Source: JAAZNF01 sp964561025
GTDB lineage: Bacteria; Myxococcota; B64-G9
Length of the DNA: 64,000 nucleotides
Direction: 5' to 3'
NCBI GenBank assembly: GCA_964561025.1
Contig: CAZLNM010000007.1
Coordinates: 1-64,000, forward strand
The notes under the pieces were generated by a model. It saw only the letters and a program-made list of their open reading frames with translations, searched no databases and was not told the DNA's origin. Both the position numbers and the translations under genes were made by a program. Below are positions 55,201 through 62,632 of this stretch, one piece after another. Each line of letters opens with the position of its first letter. Positions within the stretch are counted from its first letter, which is position 1.

Positions 55201-55942
55201 CGGCGTCCTGGCAGATCTTCTGCCCGGCTTGACAGTCATCGGTGCAGGTCGAGGAGCACACCCCGCCCGTCTGGCAGGTCTGGCCGCCGGGGCACAGCGT
55301 GAGCCCGCCCCACTCGCGGCAGGGATCGGCGTCGTAGTTGCCGCAGATCTCGAAGCCGTTGTCGGGCGGAGCCGCGCAGCGCCGATCGCCCGAGGTAGGG
55401 CACTCGTCGCGGCAGGTGGACTTGCACTCGCCGGCGTCGCAGGCCTCGCCGGTGCCGCAGGCGGTGGGCGGACCCCACTCCAGGCACTCGTCGGCGTCGT
55501 AGTTGCCGCAGGTGCGCCAGCCGGTGAGGTCCTGGGTGCAGCCGCGCTGGCCGGAGCTGTCGCACTCGTCGGTGCAGGACACCCGGCACTGGCCCTGGTC
55601 GCAGATCTGGCCGCCGCTGCACGCCTGGGCGTTGCCCCACTCCATGCAGGTGTCGCCGTCGAGATCGGCGCACACCTGGAACTGGTTGTTGGACCCCGTG
55701 GCGCAGCGCCGTTCGCCGCTCTGGCACTCGTTGTTGCAGGCCACGCACTGGGAGGCGGAGCAATACTGCCCCGCCAGGCAAGCGTTGTTGCAATCGCCGC
55801 AGTGGGCGCGGTCGGTGGTCGTGTCCACGCACACGCCGTTGCACTTCTCCTGGCCGGCGGGACAGCCGCTGCCCGAGCCGCCGCAACCGGCCGCGACGAG
55901 CGCGAATGTGCACACACATGCCGTCACGAATCGCATCATCAT
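52211..55942 (-). CDS. Cys-rich, lamin-tail and beta-propeller lipoprotein
   Basis: A 1243-residue lipoprotein with lipobox VAAGC (Cys20). Residues about 60-655 hold eleven tandem modules of about 50 residues, each with the core CGNYDxDxCLEW and flanking DECxxG and GxxCxxGxC. Residues about 665-780 match a lamin-tail domain (VVVNEILYDDQSTDGEWVFIEL, LDNFSVRGINGNGG). Residues about 845-1243 form a PQQ-like propeller (TPAVGGDGSIFFGTRGGGFY, SSPAVGSLGKVYIGCDDGKLYGFD). The start is one of three adjacent ATGs behind GGAAGGAG. All parts suggest a long, disulfide-rich surface adhesin or scaffold. A terminator follows. Confidence 0.85.
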   Translation of the reverse strand: MMMRFVTACVCTFALVAAGCGGSGSGCPAGQEKCNGVCVDTTTDRAHCGDCNNACLAGQYCSASQCVACNNECQSGERRCATGSNNQFQVCADLDGDTCMEWGNAQACSGGQICDQGQCRVSCTDECDSSGQRGCTQDLTGWRTCGNYDADECLEWGPPTACGTGEACDAGECKSTCRDECPTSGDRRCAAPPDNGFEICGNYDADPCREWGGLTLCPGGQTCQTGGVCSSTCTDDCQAGQKICQDAGWRQCGNYDGDSCLDWSGVTNCAGWEVCDNGACVTACTDACHTGDKQCSGDGFDVCGNYNADPCLEWGGHIACDSGKVCQNGVCVESCQNECTVGGQRRCDPQGTAAYQTCGNWDGDSCLEWSTALTSCDAGQSCTDGICNDTCADECQTGQRVCDGSGWKQCGNYDTDSCLDWSTVTNCQSWEVCSNGQCVINCSNECNTSGQQLCVDNVSYHVCGNHDVDPCLEWSTPIACGTGKKCDAATGTCVDDCTNECTQNGLQQCAGDGYDVCGNWDTDSCLEWGNHQVCTGGTTCSNGQCVATCSDECSAAGTNVCDGIIGWRPCGQFDADSCLDLGSRTDCGYGQECQNGACVTVCTDECTAGATRCSGQDVQICGNFDADVCKEWGTVNTCTANQICYRATCIANAPPAKVVVNEILYDDQSTDGEWVFIELWGPPGLALDNFSVRGINGNGGTEFNRISLDGKTLPSGKAGHLLIVHTNADQTLKDVADVIDSNADYQNGPDSIQVVWGQDVVVDALGYGSWGSTDVWAGEGTVPASTDKSLDAGYTSNSATGAAGFCLSRDAAHSDSDNNLADFFKRGPSACSPGWAGPGMILWQQHTWGGTSTPAIDSEHTNFTVNNIYTVDSYGWLNVTPYTNPTGHFDVLPPANSKLASSVAVFDDFTNPVSLYVGAAKSSTVGGVYKLDPATGNPVSGWGPVASGYDVYSTPAVGGDGSIFFGTRGGGFYRFLANGTQSYNYNAPGWTPGSAPWIDSSPTLWAAPSGTMYVYFGVGGVSSGEVICLNAATGAQVWRWTGALGGCNSSPAVGSLGKVYIGCDDGKLYGFDAVTGTPAAGFPVDIAQGFTSVKLVEGCSPVTVPGTAGTDVILMTSHSDGNNFYLLSYNGTAVTGTMGQFSYTPMSSGAFGEDGSFAVHAGPFVLGFAAAGRLEWYAYTGDNQSAWIHPSPTWLPGGVILAQANASYPNGILYAIAAPVNPSSAAGSYPQWHGDYFNSGWGW

Positions 55943-56090
55943 CGTAAATCTCCTTCCTTCGTTAGAGGTCTTTGAGCGCCCGGACCCTAATAAAAAAAAC
56001 GGTTCAGGTCAAGCGTTGCGCAAGGAGACGGAAAAAAATTCTCCTTATGCAGTGCGCAGCAAAGAAACCCAGAAAATCGGCAGTAAAACC

Positions 56091-56103
56091 GGGGGCTGTC
56101 CCC
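56091..56103 (-). repeat. Palindromic repeat, copy C
   Basis: On the minus strand, AAAAGCCTGGGGACAGCC followed by CCCGGTTTT. The core has one G to C change, and the A/T arms pair around it. It is in the AT-rich 268-bp spacer before the spermidine-synthase-like gene, which also holds oligo-A runs at 55991 and 56031. Confidence 0.55.
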
Positions 56104-56210
56104 AGGCTTTTGCTTTATTTATCAGCGCCATACAAGGGCTTCGTTCTTCTTTGGGCCATCTTCGCCGCATCAGCCTGGAAGGCGTGCCGGCGCCGTGGCA
56201 TGATGGGCCC

Positions 56211-58922
56211 GTGCCTCGCTCGTTCTTCGGCGCCGCCTATCTGCTTTCTTCCGCCTCGGCCCTGATCCTCGAGATCTGCTGGGCCCGGGCCCTCGCACCC
56301 TCGCTGGGCGGAAGCGCCGTCGCCACCTCGCTCACGCTGGCAGGCTTCCTCGGCGGCCTGGGAGCCGGAGCGGCGCTCGGCGCGCGCGCCTCTCGCGTTT
56401 TCGAAAACCCATCGCGCCGTTTCGCAGCCTGGCAGGCCGCCGGCGCCGGCTTGTGCTTTCTTCCTTATATATTCCGGGATGTTGGCCCACTCCCCGGCCC
56501 TGTCGCGCTCGCCGCCATCGCCATCGCCGCCACCGCCCTGGGCGCGGCCTTCCCTCTCGCGGCCCAGGTGCGGGAAAGGGATGCCACCGGCCGCGGGCCC
56601 GGTTTTTCTGCCCTGTATGCGCTGGACACTCTCGGGGGCCTGCTCGGCGTCATCCTCGGGACGATCGGAATCTACCTCATCGGCGTTCCCGCCTGCCTTG
56701 CGCTTGCCGCCGCCGCCAAAATGCTCGCATCGCTCATCGCCCTCGCTCTGGCCCGGAGAGGATCGCGCACCCCCGCCAGGCCGCCCGAGTCGCCGGTGGC
56801 CACGAACGTGCCGGCCGCCTTCCTCGTCCTTACGGGCGTTGCGGGATTTTGCCTTCTCGGCGCGGAGAACCTGTGGAGCCGGATGCTGTCCTTCGTCGTG
56901 TTCCACGGGAGCAGCAGCCTCTCCTTCGCCGGCATGCTCGCCTGCGTGCTCGGGTTCTCCTCGCTGGGCGCGCTCTTCTCCCGGAGGATCCGAGCGGGCC
57001 GAACCGGCGCGGGCGCGATCGCGGCTCTTTGTGGGATCTCTCTTACGCTCTCCCCTTCTCTGCTCGGGCTCCTCGGCGGGCGGGCGCCGGGCGAGCCGGG
57101 TGTGGCGGATATTCTCGCCGTGATCCTGACCGTGGGCCCGGGAAGCTTCCTGTCCGGAATGCTCTTTTCGCTCCTGTGTTCGATGTTCCCGCATCCGCAC
57201 GCCAACCGCCCCGCCGGAACCCTGCTGTGCGCCAACCTCGCCGGCGCGCTCGCGGGCTCGCTCTCCATCGGGCTGTTCGGCATCTCGGCGCTGGGCATCC
57301 ACGGCGCCATGCTGGCCCTCGGCCTGCTGTTGACCGGTGCCGGAGCGATGATCCTGTTCCAGCGCTACCGGGTTCGCGCGCTGGCGCTCGTCCTGTTCTT
57401 CGCCTTGGCCGCGGCGGCGCTCCTCACCTCCTCTCCGCTGCGCCTCACCTCGCACCTCGGAGAGACGATCTTCTTTCGCGAGGGCCGGGAGGCCACCGTG
57501 GCGGTGCTGGAAAACCCGCCCGGGGTGAGAAGGCTCTTCATCGACGGCGTGGCGGTGGCCGGCACCGACCTCCTCATGCAGGCCGATCAGAAGACGCTGG
57601 CGCACCTGCCGCTTTTGCTCCACCCCGGGCCACGGCGAGCGCTCACCATCGGCTTCGGCTCGGGACAGACGTCGGCCTCCATGCTCCTCCACCCGGATCT
57701 TACGGTGGACGCGCTGGAAATCTCCCCGGAGGTCGCCGCCGCGGCGGCACACTTCGAAGACCTCAACGGCGGCCTGCCCGGCTCGAGCCCCGAGCGCTTC
57801 CACCTCCACCTCGCCGACGCCCGCACCTGGCTTCGCGAGACTCGGCAATCCTTCGACGTCATCGTGAACGACTGCACCGACCTCGCCTACAAGAGCGACG
57901 CCTCGCTCTACACCGAGGAGTTCTTCCGCCTTGTGCGCTCCCGGCTCGCCCCCGGCGGCATCGGCGCGGCCTGGCTCCCCCTGCGCGCGGACAGGCCGTT
58001 CGGGGTCACGCGCGCCGTGGTCAAGGCCTATCTTGCCGCCTTTCCCCAAGGCGAGCTGTGGGTGTTCGACTCGCTGCCGCTCCACTTCGGCATCCTGGTG
58101 GGCGGCGCAGGGCCGCTGGCCCCGGATGTCGGCCGCTTCGAGCACGCCCTCCGGCACCCGAACATCGCGTCGGATCTCGCCTCCATCGGCCTCGACGATC
58201 CTTACCGGCTTGCGGTTTCCCGGACCGCAGGTCCCGAGGCGCTCGCGAATTTCGCATCCGGCTCACCCGTGCATCGCGATGACCAGCCGGCGGCGGAGTT
58301 TCTGGCGGCCTTCGAGCGCGGCGGAGACGAGAGCGCCTGTGACGTTCTCGAGGGGCTCGGCATAGACACTTCCGGATACCAGTTTGTAGCCGCCTCGGAG
58401 AAATCATTGCATTCTCTCGCCCAAAGGGTCTCACAGCGGCCGTTCCTGCTGCATGGCCACTGCTCGTATTTCAGGAAAAACGCCGAGCTGGCCCGTATTT
58501 TTTACATCCGAGCGATGCGGATCGATCCGGCGGACGAGGTGCCAAGAACGCTTCTCGGAATGGGTTCCGGCAGGAACGGCACCGGCGAATACTCCAAGGA
58601 AAGATTGGCCGTGATCCGGTTGCTGGAAGGAAAACCAGATGCGGCCATTGAACTTCTCGTAGAAGAAGGGCCAACTTTGCACCTCGATCCCATCCGGAAA
58701 ATCGGGCTGGCCATGTCATTGATATACAAAGACTTGTATGATTTCCCCCTCCTGAAACCACGGGGCCTGTCCCCAATGGTTTTTCAAGTATTACAGGGGG
58801 TTGAAAAGGGAGTCGCGCCGCAGACAGAGCTTGCGCGGAGGGCCGACCTGGCCAGGTGGCTTGCTCTTCTTCCGAGCTGGCTGCGCTGGGCTGTATTATC
58901 CTTGACGTTCGCGGGGTTGTGA
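56211..58922 (+). CDS. Membrane-fused spermidine synthase-like protein with C-terminal extension
   Basis: A 903-residue protein. Residues 1-410 hold ten or more hydrophobic segments; residues about 415-680 are a spermidine synthase-like Rossmann methyltransferase fold (LTIGFGSGQTSASMLLHPDLTVDALEISPEV, LADARTWLRE, FDVIVNDCTD, LYTEEFFRLVRSRLAPGGI). Such membrane fusions usually do not make spermidine and their substrates are unknown. The final 200 residues are a helical, TPR-like extension whose codons are more AT-rich and which contains palindrome copy D. GTG 56211 was chosen for the start of the first helix; GTG 56184 is possible. GrpE and DnaJ genes follow. Confidence 0.78.
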   Translation: MPRSFFGAAYLLSSASALILEICWARALAPSLGGSAVATSLTLAGFLGGLGAGAALGARASRVFENPSRRFAAWQAAGAGLCFLPYIFRDVGPLPGPVALAAIAIAATALGAAFPLAAQVRERDATGRGPGFSALYALDTLGGLLGVILGTIGIYLIGVPACLALAAAAKMLASLIALALARRGSRTPARPPESPVATNVPAAFLVLTGVAGFCLLGAENLWSRMLSFVVFHGSSSLSFAGMLACVLGFSSLGALFSRRIRAGRTGAGAIAALCGISLTLSPSLLGLLGGRAPGEPGVADILAVILTVGPGSFLSGMLFSLLCSMFPHPHANRPAGTLLCANLAGALAGSLSIGLFGISALGIHGAMLALGLLLTGAGAMILFQRYRVRALALVLFFALAAAALLTSSPLRLTSHLGETIFFREGREATVAVLENPPGVRRLFIDGVAVAGTDLLMQADQKTLAHLPLLLHPGPRRALTIGFGSGQTSASMLLHPDLTVDALEISPEVAAAAAHFEDLNGGLPGSSPERFHLHLADARTWLRETRQSFDVIVNDCTDLAYKSDASLYTEEFFRLVRSRLAPGGIGAAWLPLRADRPFGVTRAVVKAYLAAFPQGELWVFDSLPLHFGILVGGAGPLAPDVGRFEHALRHPNIASDLASIGLDDPYRLAVSRTAGPEALANFASGSPVHRDDQPAAEFLAAFERGGDESACDVLEGLGIDTSGYQFVAASEKSLHSLAQRVSQRPFLLHGHCSYFRKNAELARIFYIRAMRIDPADEVPRTLLGMGSGRNGTGEYSKERLAVIRLLEGKPDAAIELLVEEGPTLHLDPIRKIGLAMSLIYKDLYDFPLLKPRGLSPMVFQVLQGVEKGVAPQTELARRADLARWLALLPSWLRWAVLSLTFAGL
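58762..58774 (-). repeat. Palindromic repeat, copy D
   Basis: ATTGGGGACAGGCCCCG on the minus strand, identical to copy B over 17 bases, with outer arms GAAACCA and TGGTTTTTC that extend the hairpin. It is read in frame on the plus strand as KPRGLSPMVF near the end of the spermidine-synthase-like protein. Confidence 0.6.
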
Positions 58923-58964
58923 TTAATGTTGCGCTTGCCTTGGGCGAACCGTGAGGGAGACATC

Positions 58965-59558
58965 GTGGCGCAGGAAAAGGAACAAAAAGACAAGGGTTTT
59001 GTGGTCCGCGACAGGCGCTTCTGGCTCAACGAAGAAGACGATGACACCATCCCCGAGGAGGCTCCGCGCAACGTCCCCACGTACGTCGAGCAACTCGAGG
59101 AGCGCCTGCGGGAAAAAGAAAAACAGCTCGCCGAGTATATCTCGGCTCACAAGTCCTCCGTGTCCGACATGGGCGAGGTGCGCTCCCGGCTCGAGCGCGA
59201 CCTGGAGCGGCAGGTGCGAATCGAAGTGGTACGCATCGTCGAACCCCTCCTGGACACGGTGGAGAACCTGGCCCGCCTCCTCGACGCCTGCTCCCAGGAA
59301 GCCGGCATCGAGGTCGTCGCCGAGGGGATCGCCGCCGTGCTCAACCAGCTCCTCTTAAACCTCCGCAAGGCGGGCGTGGTGCCGGTACCGACGGAAGGCG
59401 TGCGTTTCGACCCCAAGACCATGGAGGCCCTGGCCACCAGCGAGGCCGCGCCCGGACAGGAGGACATGGTCATCGAGGAGCTCCGCCCCGGTTTCTTGTT
59501 CAAGGACACGCTCATCCGGCCGGCCGGGGTCCGCGTCGGCGTGGCGCCCCGGGGCTGA
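58965..59558 (+). CDS. grpE: GrpE nucleotide exchange factor
   Basis: A 197-residue GrpE. The N-terminal part has an unusual acidic segment with RDRRFWLNEEDDD (about 14-26). The long coiled coil (about 40-100) and the C-terminal beta domain (ELRPGFLFKDTLIRPAGVRVGV) are typical. GrpE releases ADP from DnaK. The GTG start at 58965 has a GAGGGAG site 5 bases upstream; ATG 58926 lacks one. The dnaJ gene follows by 3 bp, but dnaK is not in the window. The Trp-containing N-terminus may mark a second GrpE paralogue of the kind found in some Myxococcota. Confidence 0.9.
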   Translation: MAQEKEQKDKGFVVRDRRFWLNEEDDDTIPEEAPRNVPTYVEQLEERLREKEKQLAEYISAHKSSVSDMGEVRSRLERDLERQVRIEVVRIVEPLLDTVENLARLLDACSQEAGIEVVAEGIAAVLNQLLLNLRKAGVVPVPTEGVRFDPKTMEALATSEAAPGQEDMVIEELRPGFLFKDTLIRPAGVRVGVAPRG

Positions 59559-59561
59559 CCA

Positions 59562-60662
59562 TTGTCCACCGCCAAAGAATACTACCAGGTCCTGGGCGTC
59601 GAGCGCACCGCCTCCGAGGACGAGATCAAGCGGGCCTACAAGAAGCTCGCCTTCCAGTACCACCCCGACCGCAACCCCGACTCCCGCGAGGCGGAGGAGA
59701 AGTTCAAGGACATCGCCGAGGCCTACGCGGTGCTCTCCGACCCGGAGAAGCGCCGCCTGTACGACGCCTACGGTCACGAGGGCCTGCGCGGCGCCGGGAT
59801 GTCACCGGGCTTCTCATCGGTGGAGGATATCTTCTCGAGTTTCGGCAGCATCTTCGAAGACCTGTTCGGCTTCGGCATGGGCGGCCGGGGACGCCGCCGC
59901 GGCCGGGGACGCGGGGCCGATCTCCGGCTCCAGATGGAGATCTCGCTCGCGGAGGCGGTGTCGGGCCTGGAGCGGGAGATCACGGTGCCCCGGCTCTCGA
60001 CCTGCCCCGAGTGCCAGGGGAGCCGCGCCGCTCCCGGCAGCTCGCCACGGACCTGCCCGGCCTGCCGGGGGAGCGGCCAGCAGGTGTTGCAGCACGGGTT
60101 CTTCACCATGAGCACGCCCTGCCAGCGTTGCGGCGGTTCCGGCGAATTCCTCGACCGGCCCTGCCCGCGCTGCCGCGGCGCCGGCCGCATCGAGGAGGAG
60201 CACAAGGTGGTGGTGACCATCCCGCCCGGGGTGGACGACGGCACCCGCCTGCGCCTGGCCGGCGAGGGCGAGGCCGGGCCCCCCGGCGGCGCGAGCGGCG
60301 ATCTGTACGTGGACCTGCGCGTGCTGGATCACCCCCGCTTCGAACGCGACGGCGTCACCTTGCACACCGAGGCCGAGGTGGACTTCGTCAAGGCCATCCT
60401 CGGCGGCGAGATCGAGGTCGAGCTCATCGAAGGCAAAAAGACCGTCTCCGTCCCGCGCGGCACCCAGCCCGGCGACACGCTGGTGATCCCGGGCGAGGGG
60501 GTCCCCTACCTGCGCCGGCCGGGGCGCGGCGACCTGGTGGTCCACCTCAAGGTCACGCTGCCGAAGAAGCTCAGCGGCGAACAGGAAGAGCTGCTGCGCC
60601 GCTACGCCGAGCTCTCCAAGGTCGAGGTCAAGAAGAAGAAGAAGGGTTTCTTCGGCGGCTGA
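59562..60662 (+). CDS. dnaJ: Chaperone DnaJ
   Basis: A 366-residue DnaJ, full length. The J domain carries HPD at 34-36. A Gly/Phe/Arg-rich linker (about 75-125) with a GRGRRRGRGRG stretch follows. The zinc region has four CxxC units (CPECQGSR, CPACRGSG, CQRCGGSG, CPRCRGAG); the first lacks the usual final Gly. Then come the two substrate-binding domains. The start is TTG at 59562, 3 bases after the grpE stop, implying coupling. The 3' end overlaps the convergent MYXO-CTERM gene by 35 bp. Confidence 0.95.
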   Translation: MSTAKEYYQVLGVERTASEDEIKRAYKKLAFQYHPDRNPDSREAEEKFKDIAEAYAVLSDPEKRRLYDAYGHEGLRGAGMSPGFSSVEDIFSSFGSIFEDLFGFGMGGRGRRRGRGRGADLRLQMEISLAEAVSGLEREITVPRLSTCPECQGSRAAPGSSPRTCPACRGSGQQVLQHGFFTMSTPCQRCGGSGEFLDRPCPRCRGAGRIEEEHKVVVTIPPGVDDGTRLRLAGEGEAGPPGGASGDLYVDLRVLDHPRFERDGVTLHTEAEVDFVKAILGGEIEVELIEGKKTVSVPRGTQPGDTLVIPGEGVPYLRRPGRGDLVVHLKVTLPKKLSGEQEELLRRYAELSKVEVKKKKKGFFGG

Positions 60663-62604
60663 GGCGCCGGGCCAGCGCGAGCAGGAAGAGAGCAGCGAGC
60701 CAGGCGGAGGCCTCGGGGGCAGCCGAGGCCGGCCCGCAGCCGCACCCGGCGTCGGGCGTCCCGGTCTGGAGGTAGGCCATGACCGAGACGTTGAGGCGCA
60801 AGGCCAGGGCGCGCGCGTCCGATTCTTCTCCCTGGTAGAGCCAGAACACCCACTGGGCTTCCCCGCCCGGATCGAGGGTCTCGTCCGCGAAACGCACCCG
60901 CCCATCCATCTGGAAGGTCGCCGCCACGTGCACCGTGTCGGTCTGCTGGATCAGCCACAACCCCTCCCGCAGCCGCACCAGGCCGGCCGGGAGCGGCAGA
61001 GAGATGCGCCCCTCCTCGAACCCGAACGACTCCGCGGGGTAGCTCACCACCCGATCCTCCACCAGGCCGGGCATGAGGGCGAACCCCTTGTCGTCCGCGT
61101 GAGGAAACACCACCGAAAGCTGGCGCTCGCCGTTCTGCGGGGGCGAGGCGGTCACCGTCAGCCGGTAGATGTTGTCCTTGCCCCCCATGCGCTCCCACTG
61201 TTCGTTCACCGTTCTCCCTGGCGCCTCGACGGCGTAGCCGTCCGCCGCGGTGAAGAGCGCGGCCACGGCATCGCTCTGGCCGAAGGGGAGGTCGGCGACC
61301 GTCGACACCGTGCCTTGCGCGGTGTCCACCTCCAGGTAGGGCCCGCCCATGCCGGGGGTGAGCTCGTCGATGATGGCCTGGGCGCAGCGCTGGGCCTCGC
61401 CGCCGTGGAAGAGGCCGTACTGCACCTCCTTGAGGAAGGGGTTGATGCCGCTGGCGTCCGACACCTGGGCCCACAAGAGGTGCCGCAGGCACTCGAACCA
61501 GCGCTCGCGCAGGCTCCCGCTCTCGATGAGCTTCTGTTTTTCGGCGTGGGCGATGACGGTCTCGGCCACGCGCAGCCAGTGGTGGGCCACGGTGTTCTGG
61601 GTGAGCACCTGGTTGTCGCGCTCGCAGCCGTAGGCGAGATCGAGGAGCCCGGATGCGCCCAGCCAGCGTTTCATGCTGTCGGTGCTCTGCGGCTGCCAGG
61701 TCCCGTCCAGCATGCGCGGGAGCGCGGGGCGCGGCAGGTCCTGGGCCGCAAGGTAGTCCACGAAGTCCGAGATCCCGGCGATCTCGAACCCCCGCGCCTC
61801 GGCGTCGAGCAGCTCCTGCTCGTAGGCGGCGATGGCGGAATCGCTCTTCTTGAACGCCTTGCCCATGTAGGGGGCCTGGCCGCCGGTGGCGAGCAGCTCG
61901 CCGTCGTCGAAGAAGTTCCACTCCACCTCGACCTGGGGAGTGGCGAAGGAGCGGCCCAGCAGCACCACCGTGCTCTGCCCGAGGGAGAAAGCGGCCGGGG
62001 CGGTATCGAGCGCGCCGGCGTGCTGGTAGCGGAAGAGGTTCTTCGACAGGCCCAGGATGGTGCGCCCGCGCCGGGCCAAAAACTCCGCCATCCCCTCCCC
62101 GAACTGCCCCTCCTGCGCGAACACCACCGGGCCGGGCGAGAACCCCACGCTGGCGAAGACCTCGTCCATGAGGTCGAACGACCACTCCATGCTGCGGCGC
62201 GGGTAGGCCAGCAGCAGCTGGTCCGAGTAGTGGACCGACGACAATTCCGCCCGCCCCGCGTCCACGAGCTGTTTCAGCTTGGCCAGCACGCCGGGGTGGC
62301 GCTGCTTCATCACCTCGACCATGTAGGCCTGCATCTCCAGGTTGACCTTCCAGCCGGGGTGGGCCAGGAAGAGATCCAGCACCGGCTCGAAGCTCTCGGT
62401 GATGATGAGGTCCTCCACCGCCTCGTGATCGAGATCGAAGTCGGGGTTCTGGTCGTGGCCCGAGGGGAAGCCCTGCAGCCCGCCCGGGACGTACTGCAGG
62501 TTGAAATGGAACATGGAGAGCGAGAACTTGCGCGGGGTCTGGGCCTGCGCCGGGGCCACGGCGGCGAGCGTCAAAAGGAAAAGGGCGAACATTCGTCGTG
62601 CCAT
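60628..62604 (-). CDS. Exported MYXO-CTERM protein with GH57/GH38-like barrel
   Basis: A 658-residue protein with signal peptide MARRMFALFLLTLAAVAPAQA. The N-terminal 300 residues resemble the (beta/alpha) barrel of the GH57/GH38 glycoside hydrolase and polysaccharide deacetylase group (MFHFNLQYVPGG, AELSSVHYSDQLLLAYP, GPVVFAQEGQFGEGMAEFL); beta-sandwich regions follow. The C-terminus is a MYXO-CTERM-type tail: DAGCGC near 620, a hydrophobic helix (SAWLAALFLLALA), then RRLSRRR. Such proteins are processed by a myxosortase and attached to the outer membrane. ATG 62604 has a GGAGGA site. The catalytic residues cannot be assigned with confidence. Confidence 0.78.
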   Translation of the reverse strand: MARRMFALFLLTLAAVAPAQAQTPRKFSLSMFHFNLQYVPGGLQGFPSGHDQNPDFDLDHEAVEDLIITESFEPVLDLFLAHPGWKVNLEMQAYMVEVMKQRHPGVLAKLKQLVDAGRAELSSVHYSDQLLLAYPRRSMEWSFDLMDEVFASVGFSPGPVVFAQEGQFGEGMAEFLARRGRTILGLSKNLFRYQHAGALDTAPAAFSLGQSTVVLLGRSFATPQVEVEWNFFDDGELLATGGQAPYMGKAFKKSDSAIAAYEQELLDAEARGFEIAGISDFVDYLAAQDLPRPALPRMLDGTWQPQSTDSMKRWLGASGLLDLAYGCERDNQVLTQNTVAHHWLRVAETVIAHAEKQKLIESGSLRERWFECLRHLLWAQVSDASGINPFLKEVQYGLFHGGEAQRCAQAIIDELTPGMGGPYLEVDTAQGTVSTVADLPFGQSDAVAALFTAADGYAVEAPGRTVNEQWERMGGKDNIYRLTVTASPPQNGERQLSVVFPHADDKGFALMPGLVEDRVVSYPAESFGFEEGRISLPLPAGLVRLREGLWLIQQTDTVHVAATFQMDGRVRFADETLDPGGEAQWVFWLYQGEESDARALALRLNVSVMAYLQTGTPDAGCGCGPASAAPEASAWLAALFLLALARRLSRRRNPSSSS

Positions 62605-62632
62605 GGTTCCTCCGGGCGGATGGGCCGGGGCC

